Assembly: GCA_964434165.1 (NCBI GenBank)
Contig: CAYSUS010000003.1
Location: 62,001-126,000 of the forward strand
Reading direction: 5' to 3'
Source of the DNA: CAYSUS01 sp964434165
GTDB taxonomy: Bacteria; Planctomycetota; Planctomycetia; Pirellulales; Thermoguttaceae
DNA length: 64,000 bases
A program made the translations under genes and the position numbers. Position 1 is the first letter of the stretch. Each line of letters begins with the position of its first letter. The notes beneath the pieces were generated by a model that saw only the letters and a program-made list of their open reading frames with translations, ran no database searches and was not told where the DNA came from. Positions 45,676-55,861 of this stretch are shown piece by piece.

Positions 45676-46794
45676 TCATCGCGCGTAGGCGAGGCGGAAG
45701 AAGAGGCCGTCCAGCAGGAGGTCGTTCGAGACCGGCACACCGCCCTCGTAGCGGTTGGCCATGTTGAACCAGCAGCCCAGCTCGTACCCTCCGCTGAGCT
45801 CGATGTTCTTGTACTTCCACGACAGGCCCAGGGCGGCCTCCAGGACCGGCACGGCCTGGGTCGTGGAGTCCTGGAAGCTGGCCCCGTCGGGTCCCGGCAG
45901 CCCGCCGTCGGGCCAGTCCTCGTCGGTGTTGTAGTTGAAGTGCCCCGACAGGATCGACACCGAGCCGCGGCCGAACGCGCTGAGGCCCGCGCCGGCGATC
46001 CACCGCCCTTCGCTGCCCAGGCGAATCCCATAGCCGTCCATGTTGATCGTGCCGCGCATGCTGCCCGGCAGCGTGGCGCCGTCGTTGGGGCTCCACTGCT
46101 GGGAGAGCTGCTGGTCGAGAATGGCCCAGCGGAAGCCCCCGAAGATGCGGAAGGCCGCCGAGGAATCGAGGTTGAGCCAGCGTCCGAACTCCAGGTCGTT
46201 CACGTGGTAATTCATCTGGCTGCGGAACAGGAAGGTCCCGTTCGTGCCTCCCGCGTAGGTCGGCCCGATGGAGCCCTGCTGGAGGTTGACCAGGGCGGTC
46301 GCAGGCAGCGCCGCGACGTCGAGCTCCAGGCCCCCGTCGGTCGCGTAGTACGTGTAGTTCCAGCTCACGTCCCACTTCGTTGAGAAGCGGTAACCGAATC
46401 CGGTGCGAAGGCCGTTGTCGCGTCCCAGCCCCACCTCCCCGACGCGCGTGGTCAGGAACCCGGCGGCCGAATCGGCGATTCGGTAAACGTCCATTCCCTC
46501 GCGGTGGGCGCCCCAGAACAGGTATTCGATGTAGCCGATCGGGCCGGGCTCGCCGACCGCCGCGGTCGTGGCCGAGGGCGGGTTCCAAGCCCCGGGCGGC
46601 ACGGGACCGGCGAAGTTGCTGCCGGCCGTGTAGGTCAGCTCGATCGGCTCGCCGGCCGCTCCGCCGGCCAGATCCGCCGTGATCAGCGGCACGTCCGTGC
46701 CGCCGAGAGATCCGCCTTCGGCCAGGGCCCGGCCGGAGGTGGCCCACCCCGCGAACGCAGCGGCCACGATGCACAGCGCACGGCAAACGGTCAT
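45676..46794 (-). CDS. BBP7/Lpg1974-type outer membrane beta-barrel protein
   Basis: The 372-residue protein has a signal peptide (ALCIVAAAFAGWATSGRALA). Alternating aromatic strands follow (GYIEYLFWG, WDVSWNYTYYATDGG, FGGFRWAILDQQL, FGRGSVSILSGHFNYN, ELSGGYELGCWFN), and the protein ends with LLLDGLFFRLAYAR, a barrel-type C-terminal strand. These are features of the planctomycete BBP7/Legionella Lpg1974 outer membrane family. It probably forms a porin-like or structural barrel. It is convergent with fabF. Confidence 0.82.
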   Translation of the reverse strand: MTVCRALCIVAAAFAGWATSGRALAEGGSLGGTDVPLITADLAGGAAGEPIELTYTAGSNFAGPVPPGAWNPPSATTAAVGEPGPIGYIEYLFWGAHREGMDVYRIADSAAGFLTTRVGEVGLGRDNGLRTGFGYRFSTKWDVSWNYTYYATDGGLELDVAALPATALVNLQQGSIGPTYAGGTNGTFLFRSQMNYHVNDLEFGRWLNLDSSAAFRIFGGFRWAILDQQLSQQWSPNDGATLPGSMRGTINMDGYGIRLGSEGRWIAGAGLSAFGRGSVSILSGHFNYNTDEDWPDGGLPGPDGASFQDSTTQAVPVLEAALGLSWKYKNIELSGGYELGCWFNMANRYEGGVPVSNDLLLDGLFFRLAYAR

Positions 46795-47061
46795 GAAGAG
46801 CGCTCCTGAAGCTCGGTGCCCTGATTGGGGACCCTGAGGGGTTCCGCGGTCCTGTGCCTGCCGTTGCGGTCGTCGGCAGAACCCCGGCCTTTCGGTTGTA
46901 TCGACCGGTCGCGTCGCAGGAATCGAAGAGAATGCGCGAAAAAAGCGGGTCCGTCCCGACCGGCCGCCGAGGGCCCGCCGACTGGCTCGACCGCGGCGGC
47001 CGGTCTAGAATGCGGGCGGCTGCCGTCCTCCTTCCCGCGCCACGCCCCACGGAATCGGTCC

Positions 47062-47868
47062 ATGACCAAGGCCGCCTGGGCTACCGACATCCACCTGAAC
47101 TTCATCGCCCAGGAGCGACGCGAGTCCTTCTACCGCGAGATCCTCGACCTCCAGCCCGACGTACTGCTGATCAGCGGCGACATCGCCGAGGGCCCCGACG
47201 TGGGGTTCTACCTGGGCGAGATGGAGGCCGCCCTGAGTCTGCCCGTCCTGTTCGTCCTCGGCAACCACGACTTCTACCGCAGCTCCATTCCCCGCGTGGT
47301 CCGGGAGACGGCCGACCTGGTCGCCCGTTCCAAGCGCCTGGTCTGGCTGAGCAAGAGCCGGCACGTTCGCCTGGCGCAGAACACCGCGATCGTGGGGCAC
47401 GACGGCTGGGGCGACGGCCGGTTGGGCGACTGGGCCGGCTCGATCGTCATGCTCAGCGACTTCTTCGCCATCGCCGAGCTGGCCGAGGTACAGGAGGATC
47501 GGAGCCGCTTGATCCACCGGCTCCGGGAGCTGGGCGACGAGGCCGCCGCGCATCTGGCCCGGGTCCTGCCCGAGGCCCTGGACGCCTGCCGCCGCGTCGT
47601 GGTGCTCACGCACGTGCCGCCCTTCCGCGAGGCCGCGTGGCACCAGGGAAGCATCTCCGAGGAGGACTGGCTCCCGTTCTTCTCGTGCCGGGCGACCGGG
47701 GAGGTGCTGCGCGAGGCCATGAGCCGGCACCCCGATCACGAAATGCTCGTGCTCTGCGGACACACGCACGGCAGCGGCGAAGTGCAGATCCTCGACAACC
47801 TGCGGGTGCTCACGGGGGGAGCCTGTTACGGCGAGCCCCGCGTGTGCCGCGTGCTCCAGTTCGATTGA
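47062..47868 (+). CDS. metallophosphoesterase
   Basis: The start ATG 47062 gives 268 residues. The calcineurin-like motifs are in order: TDIHLNF (D-x-H), ISGDIAEGP (GD), LGNHDFYRS (GNHD), LTHVPPF and GHTHGSGEV (GHTH). It should hold two metal ions and cleave a phosphoester. The lack of a signal peptide points to a cytoplasmic substrate, perhaps a nucleotide. It is divergent from the outer membrane barrel gene. Confidence 0.9.
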   Translation: MTKAAWATDIHLNFIAQERRESFYREILDLQPDVLLISGDIAEGPDVGFYLGEMEAALSLPVLFVLGNHDFYRSSIPRVVRETADLVARSKRLVWLSKSRHVRLAQNTAIVGHDGWGDGRLGDWAGSIVMLSDFFAIAELAEVQEDRSRLIHRLRELGDEAAAHLARVLPEALDACRRVVVLTHVPPFREAAWHQGSISEEDWLPFFSCRATGEVLREAMSRHPDHEMLVLCGHTHGSGEVQILDNLRVLTGGACYGEPRVCRVLQFD

Positions 47869-47905
47869 ACCGCTCAGGCCGGGGATTCGGCACGCCGCGG
47901 TCGCA

Positions 47906-48943
47906 CTACACGTAAACGCGACCGAGGAAGCGGCACCTCACCAGGTAGAGGCCGGTCTCGATCCGTTCGGTCTCGATCACGCGCGCGGTCAGGTGCCTGA
48001 CCTCCGGTCCCGCGCCCAGGGCAAACACGACGGTGTCGAAGTTGGGCTTCATCTCCCAGACGAAGACGATGCCCTTGGACGAGATCTCGCGGCAATCCAC
48101 GTCGAAGAACTCGTGGGCCCGGGGCAGGACCGGGCCGTGCTGAATGGCGATCCGCTGGCAGTAGCGGTAGGGCATCAAGTTGCCCGCGTCCCACCGGTCG
48201 GGTTCCTCGGCCTCCTCCGAAGGGGCCCCCGCGCTTCCGTAAGGCTTCTTCCCGTGGTCTTTGGCGGGGGCGTCCGGATCGCCCTCGTCGGTCTGGGAGC
48301 CAGGGGCCTGCTCCCCCTGGGCGTCGGCCGGGTGCTCCTCCTCGCGATGGCCCAGCCCGGCCAGAAGCGCGGCCAGCCGAGCGGCGAGGATCTCGGCCCG
48401 CGCCGTCTCCTCCTCGTTGAAGGGCCGAGCCTCGCGGCGGCACAGACCGAGGATGGCCGTCTCCTCCCCCAGTCCGATCGGCACGACCAGGACGCTTCGG
48501 GCATTGAGGGCTGCAAGGAGCCGGTCGGACAGGTTGGCGTCCGACTTGACGTCGGCGATGGCCATCGTCGTGCCCTGTTCCAGCGCCTGGGCCACGAGCG
48601 ACGCCTTCGGGTCGCGAGGCACGGCCCGCGCCGCCGAGGGCTGCGATGGATCGCCCTCGCTGGTCTGCACCGTGTGGTAGCGAACGTTGAAGGCCCCCGG
48701 GGGCGGACCGGCGATGGCGGACAGGGCATGGTCGGCCCGGGTCTCATGGCCCAGCAACAGCGCCGTCGATTCGAGGATCTGGAGGCGATGCCTGGCAACC
48801 ACCTGCGCTGCGGCTTGCCCGTCGTGCGCTGCGCCCGCACTGGCCCCGTCGGCGGCGGAGTCATCGCGCAGGCTGGGCCGACTGGACCGAGCGCCCACAC
48901 CCCGCGAACGGCTTTTCTTCGAGCCTCCGCCCAGAAATCCCAT
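47906..48943 (-). CDS. GAF-like / PilZ-like regulator
   Basis: The start ATG 48943 (MGFLGGGSKK) gives 345 residues. A basic, disordered N-terminus is followed by a GAF-like domain (HRLQILESTALLLG to FNEEETARAEILAARLAALL), an acidic Pro/Glu-rich linker and a C-terminal beta-rich part. In that last part CREISSKGIVFVWEMK and RCRFLGRVYV resemble a PilZ domain. PilZ proteins often bind cyclic-di-GMP, but the classic RxxxR motif is not clear, so ligand binding is uncertain. Confidence 0.65.
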   Translation of the reverse strand: MGFLGGGSKKSRSRGVGARSSRPSLRDDSAADGASAGAAHDGQAAAQVVARHRLQILESTALLLGHETRADHALSAIAGPPPGAFNVRYHTVQTSEGDPSQPSAARAVPRDPKASLVAQALEQGTTMAIADVKSDANLSDRLLAALNARSVLVVPIGLGEETAILGLCRREARPFNEEETARAEILAARLAALLAGLGHREEEHPADAQGEQAPGSQTDEGDPDAPAKDHGKKPYGSAGAPSEEAEEPDRWDAGNLMPYRYCQRIAIQHGPVLPRAHEFFDVDCREISSKGIVFVWEMKPNFDTVVFALGAGPEVRHLTARVIETERIETGLYLVRCRFLGRVYV

Positions 48944-49173
48944 GGCCCTCACGTCCTTCTCCGGCGCGTCGCCGGATGGAGCCGGTCCTTTCCGCCCTCT
49001 GAGCCTCACAGAAAACATAGGGCGAAGACGGGCGTCCGGGGGGAGCGACTGGAGGGGCCGAACCCGGGAGGGAGGTCCGGCGGTCGGGTCGAAACGGACT
49101 TGACGGTCGTTCGCCTGATGGGGATGGCGCCGCGCCCGAAACGCCCGCTCCGGACCGCCCGCAGGTCGGACCC

Positions 49174-49761
<588 letters not shown>

Positions 49762-49855
49762 CGTGGGGCCGGAGTCGTTCCGATCGGGGCTAGAGATCGT
49801 CTCGTCCAGTGTAGCCGTAACCGGCCCGGTCGGCTACGGAGCGGGCGTTAGGGGC

Positions 49856-49888
49856 AGACTTCCGAAGTCTCGCAGACTGCGGAAGTCT
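49856..49888. repeat. 13-bp hairpin repeat, copy 2
   Basis: AGACTTCCGAAGT (49856-49868) and ACTGCGGAAGTCT (49876-49888), one mismatch in the stem, loop CTCGCAG. It lies between pabA and the sulfatase gene, just 12 nt past the sulfatase stop, as a possible terminator for it. Copy 1 is at 29691-29723. Confidence 0.65.
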
Positions 49889-49899
49889 CTGCGAGGTCC

Positions 49900-51363
49900 T
49901 CAGGGCTCGGGATGCCCGGCCTGCGGGTCGCCCACCGCCTTCTGCCAGGCGGCCAGCCGGGCCTTGAGCCGCCCGAGCTGCTCGGCGTGTTCCGACGACC
50001 CGGAGAGGTCGCGAGTCTCGTGCGGATCGCCGGCCAGGTCGAAGAGCTGCCAGCGATCGATCTGAGGGTAGTGAATCAGCTTCCAGCGACCGGTTCGGAT
50101 CATCCGCTGCTTGTTGCGGAAGTGGCCGAACGTCGCGTCGTGGACTTCGTCCTCGTCGCCGCGGAGCACCCCCGCGAAGCTCTTCGCCTCGACCGACTCG
50201 GGCAGGGGCACGCGGGCCAGCTCGCAAAGCGTGGGGAACAGGTCGCGGAGATAGACCTGGGCCGGGCGCCGCCTCCCTGCCGGAATCCCCGGCCCGCGCA
50301 GCACCAGGGGCACGCCCACCGTGTGCTCGTACATGTTCTGTTTGCCGCGCAGGCCGTGGCTGCCCACGGCCAGGCCGTGGTCGCTGGAAAAGACCACGAT
50401 CGTGCGCTTCGCCTGCCCCGTGCGATCGAGCGCGTCGAGGATCCGCCCGATCTGAGCGTCCATGTGCGTGATCACGCGGTAGTACATCGCCACCAGGCGC
50501 CGAACCTGCTCCTCGCGGTGCGGGGGAGGCATCAAGCGCTCGTCGCGCCCCTGGAGGTTGCCGTGATCGAACGGGTGCTGCGGCCGGAAGTTCTCCGGCA
50601 GCGGGATCTCGCGCCAATCGTAGCGGTCCTCGTAGCCCGGCGGCATCAGAAGCGGATCGTGCGGGGCCGTGAAGCTCACGTGCAGGAAGAACGGGCGGTC
50701 GGGCTTGCGCTCGATCAGCTCGATGGCCGCGTCGGCGAAGTGCTTGCTGATCTCGGGCGTGAGGCCCACGCCTTTTTCCGGGTACTTCTCCCCCCGGTCG
50801 CTCTGGAAGACCCAGCCGCGGTAGCCGGTGACCGGCATGCCCTTCCAGTCCACGGCGTCCTTGGCCCACCGCCCGCCGCCGCCGGCGAACAGGCCCAGGC
50901 TCTCGGCGTAGCCGTGCTGGCTGGGCCGGCCGTTGTTGTGCCACTTGCCGACGTACCAGGTGTGGTAGCCGGCCGCGCGGAGCGTGCCGGGCAAAGTGGC
51001 CAGGCGCGGATCGATCCGGCCCCCGAAATCCAGCACGCCGTTGCGGAACCCCGAGCAGCCGGTGAGGATCTCCGCGCGGCTGGGCGTGCAGATCGGGTTG
51101 GGGCAGACCGCCCGGGTGATGGCCGTGCCCTCGCGCACGAGGCGATCGAGGTGCGGGGTCTGGATGGCGTCGTTGCCCAGCGCCGCGATCGTATCGGGGC
51201 GCTGGTCGTCGCTGAGGAGCAGGATGACATGGGGCCGCTTCGCGGGCCCGCCTCTGGCCGGCGCATCATCCGCCCGGGCCGGATCTCGCGCGGCAGGCGA
51301 GGCCACCAGGCACGTCCAGAGCGCAATCGCCGCGACGGCACGGCGCGTTAGGTGTCGGGGCAT
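49900..51363 (-). CDS. secreted sulfatase (second)
   Basis: The start ATG 51363 gives 487 residues with a signal peptide (AVAAIALWTCLVASPAA). The formylglycine Cys92 sits in C-T-P-S-R, with VILLLSDDQRPDT for metal binding, GKWHNNGRPSQHG, a second metal region FSSDHGLAVGSHGLRGKQNM and a C-terminal domain with LFDLAGDPHETRDL. The layout resembles iduronate or choline-type sulfatases; the substrate is not certain. It should act in the periplasm on sulfated glycans together with the other sulfatase. Confidence 0.93.
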   Translation of the reverse strand: MPRHLTRRAVAAIALWTCLVASPAARDPARADDAPARGGPAKRPHVILLLSDDQRPDTIAALGNDAIQTPHLDRLVREGTAITRAVCPNPICTPSRAEILTGCSGFRNGVLDFGGRIDPRLATLPGTLRAAGYHTWYVGKWHNNGRPSQHGYAESLGLFAGGGGRWAKDAVDWKGMPVTGYRGWVFQSDRGEKYPEKGVGLTPEISKHFADAAIELIERKPDRPFFLHVSFTAPHDPLLMPPGYEDRYDWREIPLPENFRPQHPFDHGNLQGRDERLMPPPHREEQVRRLVAMYYRVITHMDAQIGRILDALDRTGQAKRTIVVFSSDHGLAVGSHGLRGKQNMYEHTVGVPLVLRGPGIPAGRRRPAQVYLRDLFPTLCELARVPLPESVEAKSFAGVLRGDEDEVHDATFGHFRNKQRMIRTGRWKLIHYPQIDRWQLFDLAGDPHETRDLSGSSEHAEQLGRLKARLAAWQKAVGDPQAGHPEP

Positions 51364-51884
51364 GTTTCTGCTCCGCATCGACGCCGCGATGCCACTCGGC
51401 CGTCTCGCCGCGGATTCACTGGCCCACGACATGGAAGCGAGCCACCGCGAACAGGGCCCCGAAGACCGGCAGGGTCCGCGGGCTCGGGCGGCACGCCGGC
51501 CAGCGCGATGTTGCGGACGATCCAGCCGGCCAGACGCAATCCCGTAAGCAGCATCAGCGGCCCGAAGAAAGCCTTCACCGCGGCACCTCCCCAAACAGGA
51601 AGCCGCGCTGGGGCGACACCCCGCAGATTCTGGCCGACGGCCGCCATGGCTGTCAACCCGTGCCTCGCGAAGGACCAGGACCGGTTGAGGGGGCAGGCCG
51701 TTCCACCATGGGGTCGATCCGGGGCGCGTCGTGGCTCCGCGCGCCCGCCCGGCCTATAATCGACGCCGGCGCCGGGGCTCGTCCGATGGCGCCCCCCTTC
51801 TTCCACACCGTTGCGATCGCCGAGGAAATCGGCCTCGGCCGACGCGCGGTCCTTCGCACCCTCTCGATGAAAAGGAAACCCGGG
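51364..51884. other. intergenic region, about 520 bp
   Basis: Divergent gap between the sulfatase and the TIM-barrel gene. A short hydrophobic stretch can be read on the minus strand near 51520-51580 (FFGPLMLLTGLRLAGWIVRN), but the frame is then lost to Pro/Arg-rich sequence, so this is not called a gene. Nothing else is supported. Confidence 0.45.
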
Positions 51885-52817
51885 ATGGCATCCGACACGC
51901 CCCGGCCCGCTTGCCTCTCCCGCCGCGGCTTCCTCGCCTCCGTCCCGCTCGCGTGCGCGGCCGCCGCATCCCGCGCCTCAGGACAGGAGACTTCCACGCC
52001 CCGGTCCGCCATCGACGTCCCGCCCGAGGATTGGCGGATCGAGAATGGCCGCATCCGGCAGTCGGTTTACGGCTGGTGCTTCAATCCCATGCCGACCGAG
52101 AAGCTCATCGACGCCTGCCACCGGATGGGCGTCCCGGCGATGGACGTCGGCGCGGCCCACTACCCCAAGCTCAAGAAGCTGGGCATGAAGGTGACCATGA
52201 CCGGCAGCCACGGGTTCAAGCGCGGCCCCTTCAGCCGCGACGACCACGCCTTCTGCATCGAGCGGCTCCGCAAGGGGATCGACCTGGCCGCCCAGTGGGG
52301 CGCCGCCCATGTGATCACGTTCACGGGCATGCGCGTCAAGGGCGTCACCGACGAGCAGGGCGCGCGCCACTGCGTCGACTGCTGGAAGCAGGTCGCCCCC
52401 TACGCCGAGGAGAAGGGCGTCAACATGTGCCTGGAGATCCTCAACACCCGCGACGACTCGCACCCCATGAAAGGCCACCCCGGCTACTTCGGCGACGACG
52501 TGGAGCTGTGCGTCGATCTCATCCGCCGCGTCGATTCGCCGCGCATGAAGCTGCTGTTCGACATCTACCACGTGCAGCTCATGAACGGCGACGTGATCCA
52601 CCGCATCCGCCAGTACAAGGACCTCATCGGCCACTACCACGTGGCCGGGGCCCCCGGGCGCGGCGAGCCGAACGACACGCAGGAGATCAACTATCCGGCC
52701 GTGATGCGGGCGATCCTCCAGACCGGCTACACGGGCCTGGTCTCGCAGGAGTTCATTCCCACCTGGCCCGACAAGCTGGCGGCCCTGCGTCAGGCGGTGA
52801 AGATCTGCGACGTGTGA
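51885..52817 (+). CDS. Tat-exported TIM-barrel protein (sugar isomerase / hydroxypyruvate-isomerase family)
   Basis: The start ATG 51885 (MASDTPRP) is supported by AAGGA 8 nt upstream; an ATG at 51867 is also in frame. A twin-arginine signal (LSRRGFLASVPLACAAAA) sends it out folded. The TIM-barrel part has GVPAMDVGAAHY, the catalytic-type Glu in MCLEILNTRDD, LLFDIYHVQLMNGD with metal-type Asp and His, YHVAGAPGRGEPNDTQEINY and SQEFIPTW with a second Glu. This is the pattern of xylose-isomerase-like or hydroxypyruvate-isomerase-like enzymes, common as periplasmic sugar-processing proteins in planctomycetes. Substrate unknown. Confidence 0.88.
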   Translation: MASDTPRPACLSRRGFLASVPLACAAAASRASGQETSTPRSAIDVPPEDWRIENGRIRQSVYGWCFNPMPTEKLIDACHRMGVPAMDVGAAHYPKLKKLGMKVTMTGSHGFKRGPFSRDDHAFCIERLRKGIDLAAQWGAAHVITFTGMRVKGVTDEQGARHCVDCWKQVAPYAEEKGVNMCLEILNTRDDSHPMKGHPGYFGDDVELCVDLIRRVDSPRMKLLFDIYHVQLMNGDVIHRIRQYKDLIGHYHVAGAPGRGEPNDTQEINYPAVMRAILQTGYTGLVSQEFIPTWPDKLAALRQAVKICDV

Positions 52818-52831
52818 GGGGCGGTCGGGTG

Positions 52832-52859
52832 GCACGCCCTCGCGCAGCGTGGGCATGCT
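52832..52859. repeat. REP-like palindrome, copy 2
   Basis: GGCACGCCCTCGCGCAGCG followed by TGGGCATGC, about four differences from the copy at 6762-6790. It adjoins the 5' side of the decayed REP-associated transposase, as is usual for this element type. Confidence 0.55.
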
Positions 52860-53298
52860 CCCCGCAGGGCCCGCATCGTGGCTTCCAGGGCACACTGCGA
52901 CGGTCCGGAAGCGCAGGCGCTGCCGGCGCTACGACGAACCGGGCGACGTCCACGCGCTGGACCTCTGGGCCTACGTCTTCATGCCCGAGCACGTTCACCA
53001 TCTGGTGTGGCCCCGGCATCCTGCGTACGACCTATGCAAGATCCTCGCCACGATCAAGCATTCGGTGGCACGGCGGGCCTTGCTTCCCGTGAAGAGAGAG
53101 GCTCCCTGGTTTCCGACCCGCATGGCCGACGCCCTGCCCAACGGCACCACCCACGATCGATTCTGGCCGCGCGGCGGAGGGCACGACCGAAACGTGGTTG
53201 AGCCCAGGACGGCCTGGGCGGAGAGGGAGTACATCCGTGCCAATCCCGCGCGTCGCGGCTTCTGCGCACGCCTCTCTCGGGTTTCATCTGTTCGCTGA
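52849..53298 (+). pseudogene. decayed REP-associated tyrosine transposase (RAYT)
   Basis: The frame has the N-terminal phrase VRKRRRCRRYDEPGDVHA, then jumps directly to LDLWAYVFMPEHVHHLVWP (the HUH motif H-V-H), then ILATIKHSVARRAL, FWPRGGGHDRNV and EYIRANPARRGFCAR with the likely catalytic Tyr. In intact relatives about 50 residues stand between 'DVHALTF'-type sequence and the 'DLWAYV' phrase, so an internal deletion is inferred. The C-terminus is also short. It is probably inactive. Such transposases move REP palindromes, one of which is adjacent. Confidence 0.65.
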
Positions 53299-53473
53299 TG
53301 TGGTTGTCAAGGGTCGCTGGAGCAGCACAGCCCGGAACCCCAGCTACGGCCCCGGCGCGGCGGAGAACAGGCCGCCGTGCCTCGCCAGATTCCCGATTGC
53401 CGAGGGCCTTATCCGTGGGACGAGTATTCCGACCTTGGGCCCTTGAGCGGAATGCGGACTTCCAGACACGCAC

Positions 53474-55861
53474 TCAGCGGACAGCCGTCCCCGGCTCGTA
53501 CCGGAACAGGAACGTCTGCATCGGCCCGCTGAAGCTCTTCGGGACCAGGGCCACGCACACGTCGTGCTTCGGGTCGTAAACCAACGCGCACTCGTGCGTG
53601 TAGAGGCCTTCGGGCAGGTCCACGTCCACCTCGCCCATGCGCATGGCCGCGCAGTCGAGGCAGAAGAGCTGCCTGTCGGCCAGCCAGAGGATCGCGTCGT
53701 GCCGGGGGAGGTACACCGCCTCGCGACCGATGGCGGCCTCGCCCTCGGTCTTGAGCTGCGTCCATTTCCCGTCCGAGGCCAGCGGCCGGGCGAACACGTC
53801 CACCCGGTTCTTATCCCCCTTGAGCTGCACCAGCCGGTCGCGCTTCGTGTCGTGCAATAGCGGCTGGAACTCGTAGTGGTACTTGATCTCCTCGCGGGGC
53901 TTGGGCAGCTCCGGATCGACCAGCGTCCACTTCACCTTGCCCGACTCGCGGTCCGCCGCGCCGTGATAGAGCCGGTTGCTGCACGCCGCGAACACGCCCT
54001 GCGGCGTGCCGACCAGCGAGAGGTGCCACGGATTGGCGAAAGGCCGGCCGAAGCATGGACGGTGCATCTTCCGCGCCGCCGAGTCGTAAACCCAGCTCGC
54101 GTAGCCGTGCTCCTTGGCGGAGTAGGTGAAGGCGTCTTCGGGATCGTCGCCGAGCTGGACCTTGACGCCGTCGAACAGCGAGGGCCGGGCGAGATAGACC
54201 ACGGTCTTTGACGCCGGATCGTAGCAGTACCACAGGTACGTGTGCTGGCTGAACGGGATCATCCCGTAGCTCCAGCCGAAGATGCCCGCGTTGGTGCTCT
54301 CCAGAAACGGCGGGAAGCGCGGCGGGAAGTCGAGCCCCCAACGGTTCTCGGCGATCGAGTACCGGGCGACGTCGTTGCCCGAGTAGCCCGAGTGGCCGCC
54401 CCCCGTGTAGATCACCTCGCTGCGGTCCGTGTCGATCACGGCCGTGGACCAGGTCTTGCTGATCAGCAAACCCGGCGGGGACGCGTCCACGAACCGGTTG
54501 ACGGCCAGCGACTTGAGCCGTTGCGCGTGGGCCTCGAGGTCCGGCTTAGGGGCCTGCTCCAGCGAGAGCTTCTGCTCGGGGTACTTCCAGGCGATGCTCT
54601 TTGGAGGGGCGCCGGGCAGCTCGACCGCGGGCGCGGAAGCGTCGTAGCGCAGGGCATAGGTCCGCCGCTCGGATCCGAAGGCCACCAGCAGCACCACGCC
54701 GTGCTTCTCGGCGCAGGTGGCGGTCAGCCAGCGATAGCCCTGGAGCGCGAGGTCACCGTGGATCGGCGTCCACTGGTCGCCGGCCACGTCGTAGATCCAC
54801 GTCTCCTTCACGGCCGACGTGCGCGAGTGATGATGCCGCTTGACCTTGCGGGCGTCGTTGCCACAGACGAGGACCTTGCCGCCTCCGGGAACCAGCGCCG
54901 CGGCGGGGGCGAACATGGGCGGCGGGGCCGTCTCGGGCGTGCGCTCCTCCCACCGGCCCTCGCCGCAGCGATAGACCCACGTGTCGTTGAGGGCCGCCGC
55001 CTGGTTGTATCCGCCGAACAGGACCATCGACTCGGCGAGCGGGTCGAAGACGATCGGCGCGTTGCAGCGCGGCGGCGGCTCGACTTCGAGCCTGGGCCGG
55101 TGCCAGACGTTCTTCGCGCAGTCGTAGAGCCAGGTGGGCGCACTGCCCGACGGGTTGGCGGCCAGTCCGCCGCCGAACAGCAGCACCTGGTCGCCCACCG
55201 GGTCGTAGGCCATGCTGGCCCAGGCCACCGCCCTGCACGTGGTGGGATGGTTCTTCGGCTTCAGGTCGGTCCAGGTGTTGGTTCCGGGGTCCAGGGCGAA
55301 GGTGCACCCGTCGCTGTAATAGACGATCCGCTTGCGATTCGAATCCCAGCAGGCCATGTTGAACGTGTGGATCGGGCTGGGCCGGGCGATCCCATCGAAG
55401 TCCCACCACCGCACGCGGTTCGTGGAGTGATAGCCCCCCACGCACTGGAGGCGCGGGCCCTCGTCGTGTTTCAGGCCGTCGGGGCCCGACTGCCCGTAGA
55501 TGCGAAACGGCGGGAAATCCTCGGCGGTCCACTTGCCCCGGGCCGCCTCGGGAAAGGCCGGCTTCCACGCGGGCTGCTTCGAGCCCAAGTCGAGGCTTTC
55601 CAGCTCGTAGCGGAGGTACACGTTTCGGGCGGGCATGTTGCCGCCGGTGCCCCAGAGATAGACCCGGTCCACGCTTTCGGCATACACCGCCTTGGCAAAG
55701 GTCTTGCCGCCGGCGTCGTCCTCGCGGTGGATCACGACCCAATGGTTGGCCGGCAGGTTGGCCAGGTCGGCCGGGGCGGCGGGCTCCTCGGCGGCCGTCG
55801 CGTGCGTGAGGCAGACAAGCGCCGAGGCGCTCCAGACCAGAAGCATCGATCGCGGTCTCAT
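53474..55861 (-). CDS. secreted Kelch-repeat beta-propeller protein
   Basis: The start ATG 55861 gives 795 residues with AGGAGG about 9 nt upstream. Signal peptide (LLVWSASALVCLTHATA). Kelch-type blades follow: DPVGDQVLLFGGGLA, DPLAESMVLFGGYNQAAALND, TWVYRCGEGRWEERTP, EVIYTGGGHSGYSGND, ARKMHRPCFGRP. The protein is exported and most likely binds a ligand or polysaccharide, or is a hydrolase of the propeller type; no catalytic motif is clear. Its start overlaps the DUF123 gene's stop (ATGA). Confidence 0.82.
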   Translation of the reverse strand: MRPRSMLLVWSASALVCLTHATAAEEPAAPADLANLPANHWVVIHREDDAGGKTFAKAVYAESVDRVYLWGTGGNMPARNVYLRYELESLDLGSKQPAWKPAFPEAARGKWTAEDFPPFRIYGQSGPDGLKHDEGPRLQCVGGYHSTNRVRWWDFDGIARPSPIHTFNMACWDSNRKRIVYYSDGCTFALDPGTNTWTDLKPKNHPTTCRAVAWASMAYDPVGDQVLLFGGGLAANPSGSAPTWLYDCAKNVWHRPRLEVEPPPRCNAPIVFDPLAESMVLFGGYNQAAALNDTWVYRCGEGRWEERTPETAPPPMFAPAAALVPGGGKVLVCGNDARKVKRHHHSRTSAVKETWIYDVAGDQWTPIHGDLALQGYRWLTATCAEKHGVVLLVAFGSERRTYALRYDASAPAVELPGAPPKSIAWKYPEQKLSLEQAPKPDLEAHAQRLKSLAVNRFVDASPPGLLISKTWSTAVIDTDRSEVIYTGGGHSGYSGNDVARYSIAENRWGLDFPPRFPPFLESTNAGIFGWSYGMIPFSQHTYLWYCYDPASKTVVYLARPSLFDGVKVQLGDDPEDAFTYSAKEHGYASWVYDSAARKMHRPCFGRPFANPWHLSLVGTPQGVFAACSNRLYHGAADRESGKVKWTLVDPELPKPREEIKYHYEFQPLLHDTKRDRLVQLKGDKNRVDVFARPLASDGKWTQLKTEGEAAIGREAVYLPRHDAILWLADRQLFCLDCAAMRMGEVDVDLPEGLYTHECALVYDPKHDVCVALVPKSFSGPMQTFLFRYEPGTAVR

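Noticed and set aside
51348..51806. Small membrane protein on the minus strand near 51520-51580
   Set aside because: Only about 20 residues look membrane-like, then the frame turns to Pro/Arg-rich sequence; no start signal was found.
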